Below are positions 7,197 to 15,296 of a DNA stretch of 40,971 nt, in pieces. The notes under the pieces were generated by a model. It had not been told where the DNA came from. It worked only from the letters and a program-made list of their open reading frames with translations, and made no database searches. A program made the translations under genes and the position numbers. The DNA lies in contig MHFI01000020.1 of NCBI GenBank assembly GCA_001804125.1, positions 1-40,971 of the forward strand. The letters are read 5' to 3'. Source of the DNA: Omnitrophica bacterium RIFCSPHIGHO2_02_FULL_51_18 (lineage in GTDB: Bacteria > Omnitrophota > Gorgyraeia > 2-02-FULL-51-18). Position 1 is the stretch's first letter; each line of letters opens with the position of its first letter.

Positions 7197-8872
7197 CCCA
7201 CCACCTCCTTCAGCGGCGCGTTCAAATAAAAAAGTATCTTTCGTTTATCTTCCTTGATAACTGTCATGTTTTTCTGGAATTCGAACGGTAAATTTTCTAT
7301 TTCCGTCCTCCGCGTCAAACAATAAACCTTGTTCTGCCCGAAGAACATTTTATAAAACTCTTCTTTTGAAATGTACTGTTCACCCGCGTCCGTATCCCCA
7401 TCTTCTCTGGCAAACTGAAGCTCACCCTCAAGCCCGATAGCCTGGACAGGTTTATCCAAATAAAATCGAAAATCATAGAGCGCGCCCGGATTCCCGTATA
7501 TCACCACAAGATCCTTGTCGTTCATGAGCGGGTTTAAAGCTTCGGCGAAGTGTTTTGTGGTGTAATTGGGGTTGGATCTTTCCATCGCCGCCTGGACCGG
7601 AAAAGAAGCCGCGACAAACATGAGAATCAGCGTATAAAACAATCGATTTGTATCCCGTTTTAAGACCCAGAAGAGCCCTGCCGCCGCTCCAGCCGCGGCA
7701 ATCACCCCGAGCCACCGAAGGCACGGCAATGTCTCACGCACAAAATCTCCCGGATGGCGATCAGCGTAAATAGGCAGTACCCATAGAAAGACCAGGCTAA
7801 AAAAAATAAGAAACAAAAGTGGCGAGGCAACCTGCTTCCATGACTTCACTTTCCACCCTTCAGACTCCCAGGTCACCCACCCGTCGGCTATGACTATCGA
7901 TAAAAACGGAATTGAGGGAAGAATATAGGTAGCCAGCTTCCCCTTCGAAAAAGAGAAAAAAACCACGAGCGCCGCGCCTGAAATCAGAAGAAAAAGTTTT
8001 TTGTGCCGCGTCGCTGGGTTCGAAAATGTAAGCGAGTGTTTAAGCGGCGTTAGGAAAAAAATCCATGGAATCAGCACGACCAGCATAAAGCCGTAATAAA
8101 AGTACCAGGGCCCCTGATGCTCGAAACTGCTTGAAATGAATCGTGCCATGTTCTCATGAAAAAAGAAAAATGACAGAAACTCCGGCTCGCGCTTTGCGAT
8201 CTCGAACATCCATGGCGCCACCAATAAAGCGCAAACCACAAAACCGGTGACCCACCGCATCCTTCTTAAGACCCTTCCGACTTGGCCTGTCAATAACGCG
8301 TAAACAGCGATCGTAATAAATGGAATAATGAGCCCTATAAAGCCCTTCGCAAGAAACGAGAGGGAAACACAGGCATAGAAAATCACCGTAGTGAGCCTGC
8401 TGAATTTGGCTTCGGTGGCCGCCAGATAAAACGCGTAAAGTGCGGAGACCACAAAAAATGAAAAGACCATGTCAATCACCAGATACCGCCCCACCTGCAA
8501 ATACCAAAAATTGGAGACTAAGATAAGTGACGACCAAAACGCCGTTTTTTCGCCGAAAATCCTGCGGGCAAATAAAAAAGCGGCTAAAACGCCAATCACC
8601 CCAAAAAACGCCGGAACAAGGCGCGCCGCCCATTCGGTAAAACCGAAGCATTGGAATGAAAGCGCAATCAGCCAATAAAACAGCGCCGGCTTTTTCAGGT
8701 AATCCACGCCGTAAAGCCTTGGCTCCACCCAGTCGCGCCTCTCCACCATCTCCTTGGCGATCTCGGCATAACGGCCTTCGTCGGGATTTCTTAAAGGGCG
8801 CTCTCCGAGACGAAAAAAGAATAAAAACGAGCTGACGCACACTATAGTCAGAAATAAAACCCATCCTCTCAA
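7193..8872 (-). CDS. ArnT-like (GT83/PMT superfamily) membrane glycosyltransferase
   Basis: N-terminal LRNPDEGRYAEIAKEM, ~12 TM segments; 4-bp overlap with flanking ORFs. Confidence 0.85.
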   Translation of the reverse strand: MRGWVLFLTIVCVSSFLFFFRLGERPLRNPDEGRYAEIAKEMVERRDWVEPRLYGVDYLKKPALFYWLIALSFQCFGFTEWAARLVPAFFGVIGVLAAFLFARRIFGEKTAFWSSLILVSNFWYLQVGRYLVIDMVFSFFVVSALYAFYLAATEAKFSRLTTVIFYACVSLSFLAKGFIGLIIPFITIAVYALLTGQVGRVLRRMRWVTGFVVCALLVAPWMFEIAKREPEFLSFFFFHENMARFISSSFEHQGPWYFYYGFMLVVLIPWIFFLTPLKHSLTFSNPATRHKKLFLLISGAALVVFFSFSKGKLATYILPSIPFLSIVIADGWVTWESEGWKVKSWKQVASPLLFLIFFSLVFLWVLPIYADRHPGDFVRETLPCLRWLGVIAAAGAAAGLFWVLKRDTNRLFYTLILMFVAASFPVQAAMERSNPNYTTKHFAEALNPLMNDKDLVVIYGNPGALYDFRFYLDKPVQAIGLEGELQFAREDGDTDAGEQYISKEEFYKMFFGQNKVYCLTRRTEIENLPFEFQKNMTVIKEDKRKILFYLNAPLKEVVG

Positions 8873-9570
8873 GCGGACAACTCCTTCCTCATTTTTTCGG
8901 CGGCAATCTTGTCCTTGTGGTCATACCAGCCGCGTATCCAGACCTGCCAAGCGTCATAATTCTCATACTGCATGCGTTTTAAAGAGGTGTGAGCGCCGGA
9001 GCTCTTCGCGTGAAGCTGATACCCCTCATGGACCGTCCAGGTTTTTGTTTTCGTGCGATCAGCCAACACGTGGGCAGCCTCAACTTTTTCCTGAAACACT
9101 TTAAGCCAAGTGCCCCGATCTGAGACCGAAATAATACAACCCCCCTGCCTGATTTCCATCAGCAGGTCTTTCGTGCTTACCTGCAAGGCTCCGCTCCCGG
9201 CCGCCGGGGCCGCCTCCGTATCAGCCTCGCAGATCACAAAAAGATCCCCTTTCTCGAGATAGATCTTGTTCGGGGGCTCATTTTTGAGCTCGAGATACGA
9301 ATTGGGACTTAGCTTCAGGACGCCCGTAAAGTCCCTGTTCAATTTGATCTGGACGGAACTCTGATTGCCGGTTTTGACCCGGGTGCCTGATTTTAAAAGC
9401 AGGTTCCGGAGCAAGGGCTGCCAGCGGCCGCTCTTAAAACCGGCAAATTTGACACTGCCTGTGACGTCAAACACCTTGGCGTATTCAATCTCAAGGGCGT
9501 TGAGCGGCGCGGCGCAGGCGGCGAAAAGAAAAATGAAGCCTGAAATGGACAGCTTGTGGAGATGGGGCAT
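8869..9570 (-). CDS. Exported FecR-domain protein
   Basis: Signal peptide plus VFDVTGSVKFAG...LLLKSGTRVKTGNQSSVQIKLN. Confidence 0.75.
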   Translation of the reverse strand: MPHLHKLSISGFIFLFAACAAPLNALEIEYAKVFDVTGSVKFAGFKSGRWQPLLRNLLLKSGTRVKTGNQSSVQIKLNRDFTGVLKLSPNSYLELKNEPPNKIYLEKGDLFVICEADTEAAPAAGSGALQVSTKDLLMEIRQGGCIISVSDRGTWLKVFQEKVEAAHVLADRTKTKTWTVHEGYQLHAKSSGAHTSLKRMQYENYDAWQVWIRGWYDHKDKIAAEKMRKELSA

Positions 9571-9573
9571 GAA

Positions 9574-10950
9574 TCAGAGGCTGGACAGTAAAAGCGTGGC
9601 CAATCCTAAATAAGTGGCAACGGTGATGATGTCCGTCAAAGTAGTGATTATGGGCCCGGTCGCTGTCGCAGGGTCAATGCCCAACCGGTCCAGTAGAATC
9701 GGCCCGAGCGCGCCCATGGTCGCCGCCACCGTCATAGAGGTCCACATCCCGATGACTACAACAAGAGAAAATGCCAAATGATAACGGCTTCCGTAAATCA
9801 GATACGCGATCAGGCCCAAGACCGCGCCATAAACCAGTCCCATGATGATGCCGACCCGCATCTCCCTGAAAACGGTCCTCAGTTTGTGCTGCCCGTTGAT
9901 TTGGCCGAGCGCCAGGCTCCGGACCATGATCGTGGCGGACTGCGACCCCACATTGCCTCCCATGCCGGCAATGATCGGCGAAAATGACGCAAGCGCAATA
10001 ATCTTTGTCAATATCGGCTCAAAATACCTGACGATAACCGAGATAAAAACCCCTGCGCAAAGCGTCACGACAAGCCACGGCATGCGAAACTGCACGATTC
10101 TGAAAACGGAGCGCTCGCTTAAATCCATCGCCTTCGTACCAACCATCTTTGCAATGTCTTCGGTGGCTTCCTGGCGGACAACCGAGAGAATGTCCTTGAC
10201 CATCAGAACACCCAAAAGCTTTCCGGTTTCATCCACGACCGGTGCACCTGTCAAACCGTATTTGGAAAATATTTTCGACACCTCTTCCTGGTCCGTTTCG
10301 GGTCGAATCTTGACCCCCTCTACCGATGACATGAGCTGTGAAAGCTCTTCATCCGGCGGCGCGCTCACAAGATCCTGGAGGCTTAAACTTCCCAGAGCTT
10401 TTCCCTGATCGTCCGTCACATACAGCGAATAAAGATGCTCCTTTTGATTGGGCCGGGTGATGGCCTGCAGCAGTAAAAGCGCCTGCTTGGCGTTCATCTT
10501 GGGCGAGAGCCTCACAAACTCGGGATGCATGAGGCTTCCCGCCGATTTTTCCGGGAACGTCATCAGAAGATCGATGTGTGAAAGCGCTTCCTGGCGCTTG
10601 ATAAGCCCCGTCATTTTCTTGACCGCGCGCGGGGACATTTTATGGAAAATCTTCGCTAAGTCCGGTGAATGCATGCCCTCAAGGATCGGCGTCACATTCT
10701 CTTCGCTGAGTTTCCCGAGAAGAAAACGCTGGTCATCCACGTCAAGAATTTCAAACAGTTTCAGCGCGGATTTGGCGGGCAGAAGTTTGAAAATCTGCAG
10801 GCGCTCTTCCTCATCAAATTTCTTCCAGCAATCCGCGAAATCCAGCGGACTGCATTCCCGCATCACCTGTTTCAGCAAAACATAATTCTTCCCCGCCAGG
10901 AGTTCTTTGATTTCGGGAATTAATAACGCTATTGAATGCAGTTGTTCCAT
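9574..10950 (-). CDS. mgtE: Magnesium transporter MgtE
   Basis: MgtE N domain, two CBS repeats, ASFSPIIAGMGGNVGSQSATIMVRSLALGQI. Confidence 0.95.
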   Translation of the reverse strand: MEQLHSIALLIPEIKELLAGKNYVLLKQVMRECSPLDFADCWKKFDEEERLQIFKLLPAKSALKLFEILDVDDQRFLLGKLSEENVTPILEGMHSPDLAKIFHKMSPRAVKKMTGLIKRQEALSHIDLLMTFPEKSAGSLMHPEFVRLSPKMNAKQALLLLQAITRPNQKEHLYSLYVTDDQGKALGSLSLQDLVSAPPDEELSQLMSSVEGVKIRPETDQEEVSKIFSKYGLTGAPVVDETGKLLGVLMVKDILSVVRQEATEDIAKMVGTKAMDLSERSVFRIVQFRMPWLVVTLCAGVFISVIVRYFEPILTKIIALASFSPIIAGMGGNVGSQSATIMVRSLALGQINGQHKLRTVFREMRVGIIMGLVYGAVLGLIAYLIYGSRYHLAFSLVVVIGMWTSMTVAATMGALGPILLDRLGIDPATATGPIITTLTDIITVATYLGLATLLLSSL

Positions 10951-10966
10951 AAAGGGCCGGGTTTAC

Positions 10967-11245
10967 TCAGTAAGTGGTAAAGTTGTAATAACCGATGACC
11001 TCGACCGGGCATTTGGACAGGGAAACCAAACGGTCATGGTGCTTTTTCATGAAACGCGCGTGATGTTTTTGCGTTTTCCACATGTAAAAAGAAGCATATT
11101 CGCCTTTTGCGTTGGTGCGGAAAAGCATATGGTATCCGATGAAGCCCCGGTGCCGCTCGGCTTCCTTTTCCCAGATCTTGCAGTCATTCACATAAAGGGG
11201 CACGTTCTTCTTCTTGATTTTAAATAACACCATATGAATAAACAT
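10967..11245 (-). CDS. Small dimeric alpha/beta-barrel (ABM-like) protein
   Basis: 92-aa ORF with RHRGFIGYHMLF...EYASFYMWKTQKHHARFMKKHH pattern. Confidence 0.55.
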   Translation of the reverse strand: MFIHMVLFKIKKKNVPLYVNDCKIWEKEAERHRGFIGYHMLFRTNAKGEYASFYMWKTQKHHARFMKKHHDRLVSLSKCPVEVIGYYNFTTY

Positions 11246-11261
11246 TTATCGACTCATTTTT

Positions 11262-11292
11262 AATGTCATTCCCGCAATCTTTTAGCGGGAAT
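11262..11292. repeat. REP-like short hairpin (GTCATTCCCGC...GCGGGAATC)
   Basis: cattcccgc aatctttta gcgggaatc inverted repeat. Confidence 0.55.
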
Positions 11293-11334
11293 CAAAACAG
11301 ATGTGATCTACGCTCCCGTGAGGATTACCGATAA

Positions 11335-11440
11335 GATCCCTCGTCGGTCGCCGCGGCGACCTCCTCGGGATGAGTTCGCACGGCGGACTTGGCGCTCCCC
11401 GCCAAAAAGCGTGGCGGGTCGCGCAAGTCCGGTGCTCACT
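11335..11440. repeat. Palindromic element family B, copy 2 (short form)
   Basis: gatccctcgtcgg/...cctcgggat outer arms, tcgccgcggcga palindrome, then 80-nt module shared with copy 1. Confidence 0.75.
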
Positions 11441-11877
11441 CACTTTAACCGTGACCAGGTTTGTTCGCCGACGATACCGTCGACCTTAAGATTGTTCCTT
11501 CTTTGAAACTCACGGATGGCTGCCTTTGTCTTTTTGCCTGCATGGCCGTCGACGGGGCCGGGATCGAACCCTGAACGAATCAGAGCTCTTTGAACGTCCT
11601 CCACGGACACGCCCGATACGCGGATGAGGGGCGATTGACCGGAAGTGCCGGGAGTACCGGAATGAGTCTGTTGAAGCGCCTGCTCGTAAGTCTCGACTTT
11701 AGCCTCGAGTTCCTGAATCTCGCTATCCTTTGCCTGAAGTTCTGCCTGCATCCGGGCGATTTGGTTCTGCTGCTCCGCCTTGGGATCCGGTCTCCTGGCC
11801 CGCGTCGTTGCGCATCCGGTGACAAGAAATAAACCGGCAGCAAAAAAAACTGACCCTATGGCTAAACGCTTCCTCAT
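11440..11877 (-). CDS. Lipoprotein with C-terminal peptidoglycan-binding (PG_binding_1) domain
   Basis: LVTGC lipobox; coiled coil; RSGFDPGPVDGHAGKKTKAAIREFQRRNNLKVDGIVGEQTWSRLK. Confidence 0.85.
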   Translation of the reverse strand: MRKRLAIGSVFFAAGLFLVTGCATTRARRPDPKAEQQNQIARMQAELQAKDSEIQELEAKVETYEQALQQTHSGTPGTSGQSPLIRVSGVSVEDVQRALIRSGFDPGPVDGHAGKKTKAAIREFQRRNNLKVDGIVGEQTWSRLK

Positions 11878-11959
11878 GAATTCTCTCTTGAATTATCAGA
11901 CGATTATACCTACACTCTTCCTATATGCAAAACAAAAATTTCGGCCGGCGAGGACTCTG

Positions 11960-12709
11960 ATGGAGTCTTTGGTGGCCGCAAAAAACATCTGCAAAATCTA
12001 CCCGGACACCCAGGCGCTCGACAACCTCTCGCTCACTTTAAAACGCGGCGAGATCCTTGGACTCCTGGGACCAAACGGCGCGGGAAAAACCACCGCGATC
12101 CATATTTTCCTGGGGCTGCTCACCCCCACTTCCGGGGAGGTTTCCGTATTCGGCCTGTCGCCGCTGAAATACCGCCATGCGATTTCGCAGAGGCTCAATT
12201 TTTCATCCGCCTACGCCCAGCTCCCCTCCAACTTAAAGGTCATGGAAAACCTCGCGATATTCTCAAAGCTTTACGACGTGAAAAATCACAAAAATAAAAT
12301 CGATGCCCTTTTGAAACTTTTCGAAATTACTTACCTGAAAAACCGCCTGACTGGTGCGCTCTCGGCCGGAGAAAAAACGCGCCTCAATCTCTGCAAGTGC
12401 TTGTTGAATGACCCGGAGCTGTTGCTTCTGGACGAGCCGACCGCCAGTCTCGATCCTGAAATGGCGGACACGGTGAGAAAAATCCTTAAAAACATACAAA
12501 AAGAGAGGGCCATCGGCATCCTCTACACCTCTCACAACATGCCGGAAGTGGAGGAAATTTGTGACCGCATCCTTTTCATCAACGAGGGCAAAACGATTGC
12601 CGAGGGGACGCCGAAAGAAGTTCTGCGGGATTTTGAAAGCAAAACACTCGAACAAGTGTTCATCCGGATCGTCAGGAGCGGCGATCTGATTTCCGGGAAA
12701 GCCCAATGA
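11960..12709 (+). CDS. ABC transporter ATP-binding protein
   Basis: Walker A LLGPNGAGKTTA, signature LSAGEKTRLNLCKCL, Walker B LLLLDEPT; start set to MESLVAA. Confidence 0.92.
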   Translation: MESLVAAKNICKIYPDTQALDNLSLTLKRGEILGLLGPNGAGKTTAIHIFLGLLTPTSGEVSVFGLSPLKYRHAISQRLNFSSAYAQLPSNLKVMENLAIFSKLYDVKNHKNKIDALLKLFEITYLKNRLTGALSAGEKTRLNLCKCLLNDPELLLLDEPTASLDPEMADTVRKILKNIQKERAIGILYTSHNMPEVEEICDRILFINEGKTIAEGTPKEVLRDFESKTLEQVFIRIVRSGDLISGKAQ

Positions 12710-13512
12710 CCCAGACGCTTGGACGGATAGGCGCGATGTTTCTCAGGTATTTGTATCTGCACAAGCGAAGTCTGCCCCGTACGTTTGAAATTATCCTTTG
12801 GCCGGTCATGGAACTTTTAGTGTGGGGTTACGTATCGATGTACCTGAGGAGCCTTTCGCAAAATAGTTTACTGAATGTCACGTCCTCCTTGATCAACGCG
12901 ATGATTTTCTGGGACATTCTCTACCGAAGCCAACAAGGGGTCAGTATTTCGTTTGTCGAGGATATCTGGACGCAGAACATCCTGAATCTCCTGATCTCAC
13001 CGCTCAAAATCTGGGAATGGATAGCCGCGGCGATTCTTTACGGCATCGTCAAAATTCTCATTATCGTCACGATCCTGTCTTTGATCGTCGCGAGCCTTTT
13101 TCATCTCAACTGGATTTCCAATCTTTCCTTTTACCTTTTACCTTTATCCTTTAACCTTCTTTTATTCGGCTGGGCGCTTGGGATCTTCACGGCCGCGCTG
13201 ATGATCCGTTGGGGACACGCGGCGGAGGCGCTCATCTGGGGCATTCCTTTCCTGATCCAGCCGCTGGCTGCCGTGTTTTATCCGCTCTCCGTGCTGCCGC
13301 CCTGGCTGCAACCGGTCTCAAAAGCCCTGTCCGCCACTTACGTGTTTGAGGGAATGCGCTCGGTAATCCACACGGGCCGGATGGATGCGGCATTTTTTTT
13401 CATCCCGCTTTCGCTGAACGCCGCCTATTTGGTGCTCGCCTCGTTTTTCTTTCAATGGATGTATGAAAAGTCAAGGCTCACGGGCCGCCTCGGGCGGCTT
13501 GGCATGGATTGA
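12706..13512 (+). CDS. ABC-2 type permease
   Basis: Six TM segments; 4-bp overlap with ATPase. Confidence 0.85.
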   Translation: MTQTLGRIGAMFLRYLYLHKRSLPRTFEIILWPVMELLVWGYVSMYLRSLSQNSLLNVTSSLINAMIFWDILYRSQQGVSISFVEDIWTQNILNLLISPLKIWEWIAAAILYGIVKILIIVTILSLIVASLFHLNWISNLSFYLLPLSFNLLLFGWALGIFTAALMIRWGHAAEALIWGIPFLIQPLAAVFYPLSVLPPWLQPVSKALSATYVFEGMRSVIHTGRMDAAFFFIPLSLNAAYLVLASFFFQWMYEKSRLTGRLGRLGMD

Positions 13513-13528
13513 AAGGAGCGTACTAAAA

Positions 13529-13921
13529 TTGCCCACGTTATTCACTAAAATCATAAAAGGCGAGATACCCTGTCATAAGATTTTGGAAGACGAGAGGTTC
13601 TTCGCCTTTTTAGATCTTAAGCCGATTCACGCCGGGCACACGCTCGTAATCCCGAAAAAAGAGATTGATTACATCTTCGACATTGATGATGAGTCCTTGG
13701 GGGGACTTGTAATCTTTGCCAAGAAGGTGGCGCAAGCCATCAAAAAAGCGGTGCCGTGCAGAAAAATCGGCGTGATGGTTTACGGGCTGGAAGTTCCTCA
13801 CGCCCATATTCATCTGGTTCCTGTCCAGGGCGTGCCGGGAGAATTCAGCTTCGTGCATGCCAAAAAAGCTTCGCAGGAAGAGCTGGCGCTCACCGCGAAA
13901 AAGATCCGCTCATTCCTGTAA
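13529..13921 (+). CDS. HIT family protein (probable TTG start)
   Basis: LFTKIIKGEIPCHKILEDERFFAFLDLKPIHAGHTLVIPK; HIT motif HAHIHLVP; GAAAGGAGCG upstream of TTG 13529. Confidence 0.9.
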   Translation: MPTLFTKIIKGEIPCHKILEDERFFAFLDLKPIHAGHTLVIPKKEIDYIFDIDDESLGGLVIFAKKVAQAIKKAVPCRKIGVMVYGLEVPHAHIHLVPVQGVPGEFSFVHAKKASQEELALTAKKIRSFL

Positions 13922-13931
13922 AATGTCAGTA

Positions 13932-14360
13932 TTAGTTTTCCTTCGGCTCGTTGCTAAAACGAGTCGGGCCGGGACCACTGCGCCGGGGACCGCTGCGATT
14001 GGAATAGCGCGGCCGGCTGCCGCGAAAAGGTCCGCGAAAACGGGGGCCCTGGGATTTCGCAATCGAAACCGTGATCTTACGGCCCATGAACTCCGTGCCC
14101 CCCAGTTTTAATGCCTTCTCAAGTTCGTCGACACTCGCCATCTCCACAAACGCAAAACCCTTGGGCTTTTTTGTGCGCCGGTCCCTCACCAGATGCACGG
14201 CGAATACCTGGCCGTAAGTCGAGAAAAGCCTTTTGATATCCTCGTCCTTCGCATTGTAATTCAGGTTGCCGACGTAAAGTTTCTTGGAGCTGTCTGTGGC
14301 AACACTCTTTGGAGCGAAAAGTCCGCCGAAAAAGTCGCGGATGCTGTCTAGAATGCTAAT
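13932..14360 (-). CDS. RRM-domain RNA-binding protein, apparent ATT start
   Basis: Reading frame extended upstream of the track ORF gives KKLYVGNLNYNAKDEDIKRLFSTYGQVFAVHLVRDRRTKKPKGFAFVEM (RNP2 and RNP1); in-frame TAG at 14367-14369; SD AGGAGGG. Confidence 0.75.
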   Translation of the reverse strand: MSILDSIRDFFGGLFAPKSVATDSSKKLYVGNLNYNAKDEDIKRLFSTYGQVFAVHLVRDRRTKKPKGFAFVEMASVDELEKALKLGGTEFMGRKITVSIAKSQGPRFRGPFRGSRPRYSNRSGPRRSGPGPTRFSNEPKEN

Positions 14361-15150
14361 GTTTTCCTACCCTCCTGTTTGACTGGCTTAAACCAGAAAT
14401 TTGACCAAGCCCTGATAGACCCGTGGCTTTTTTAAGTTCATTCACTTCACGGGGCGTAAGTTCCCTTCTCTCGCCGAACCTGAGGTCCTCTATGGACAAA
14501 GGCCCGTAGTTCAACCGTTCCAATTCTATCACCCGGTGCCCACTTTTCTCAAAAATTCTTCGTATTTGCCTTTTTTTGCCTTCATGCAGTTTGACGAATA
14601 AAGAAGTTTCGCGGGACGAAAGTTTCTCCACCTCAATCCGGCAAGGAGCCGTTTTTCCTTCCTCGAGATCCACGCCGCCTTCGAGCCTTTTGATCTTAGC
14701 CTGCGTGACGACCCCCAACACGCGCACGTGGTAACGCTTTTCAATGCCGAATTTCGGGTGCGTCAGGCGATACGCCAGCTCGCCGTCATTGGTCATGAGG
14801 AGCAAACCCGTCGTGTCGCGGTCGAGACGGCCGACCGGAAACAACCGCTCGGGAACGTCCTTAAAAAAATCGGCGACCGTACGCTTGGCGTTGGGGTCCT
14901 GCATCGTCGTCATCACGCCTTTGGGTTTATTCAAAATAAAATACCGCTTCTTTTGCGGAACATCCGTGGAAAGCTCCGTGTCATCAACGGTGACTTTGTC
15001 ATCGGGGAAAACCCGGCGGCCCTTCCCGCGGATAATACTTCCGTTTACGCGCACGCGGCCTTCTTCAATAATGGCCACGACGCCCCGACGCGAGGCAACC
15101 CCAAAACGCGCTAAGACAACCTGCAACCGTTCGCCTTTTGTCTTTCCCAT
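14356..15150 (-). CDS. rRNA pseudouridine synthase (RsuA/RluB family)
   Basis: S4 domain, NKPKGVMTT, VGRLDRDTTGLLLMTNDG, GKKRQIRRIF. Confidence 0.93.
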   Translation of the reverse strand: MGKTKGERLQVVLARFGVASRRGVVAIIEEGRVRVNGSIIRGKGRRVFPDDKVTVDDTELSTDVPQKKRYFILNKPKGVMTTMQDPNAKRTVADFFKDVPERLFPVGRLDRDTTGLLLMTNDGELAYRLTHPKFGIEKRYHVRVLGVVTQAKIKRLEGGVDLEEGKTAPCRIEVEKLSSRETSLFVKLHEGKKRQIRRIFEKSGHRVIELERLNYGPLSIEDLRFGERRELTPREVNELKKATGLSGLGQISGLSQSNRRVGKH

Positions 15151-15217
15151 GAGTCATTTTTCCATAACCTGTCATCTTGAGCCCAACATATTTCTGTCGG
15201 GCGAGAGATCTTTCTTT

Positions 15218-15283
15218 GTCATTTCGAACGAAGTGAGAAATCTTCTTTATGAGATTTCTCGTCGCTTCGCTCCTCGAAATGAC
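15218..15283. repeat. REP-like palindrome GTCATTTCGA...TCGAAATGAC
   Basis: Terminal inverted repeats gtcatttcga/tcgaaatgac with inner agaaatct/agatttct pairing; downstream of typA. Confidence 0.75.
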
Positions 15284-15296
15284 AGAGAATCAGTAA

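Noticed and set aside
12263-12706. 147-aa minus-strand ORF and similar shadow ORFs (e.g. 4353-4757, 14744-15445, 22310-22741, 27333-28052)
   Set aside because: Antisense to well-supported CDSs, no recognisable domains, consistent with codon-bias artefacts.
15218-15283. GTCATTTCGA palindromes as a novel family
   Set aside because: Sequences of this type (GTCAT..CGAGCGAAGCGAGAAATCT..) are, to my knowledge, common dispersed repeats in many bacterial genomes; listed as features only.
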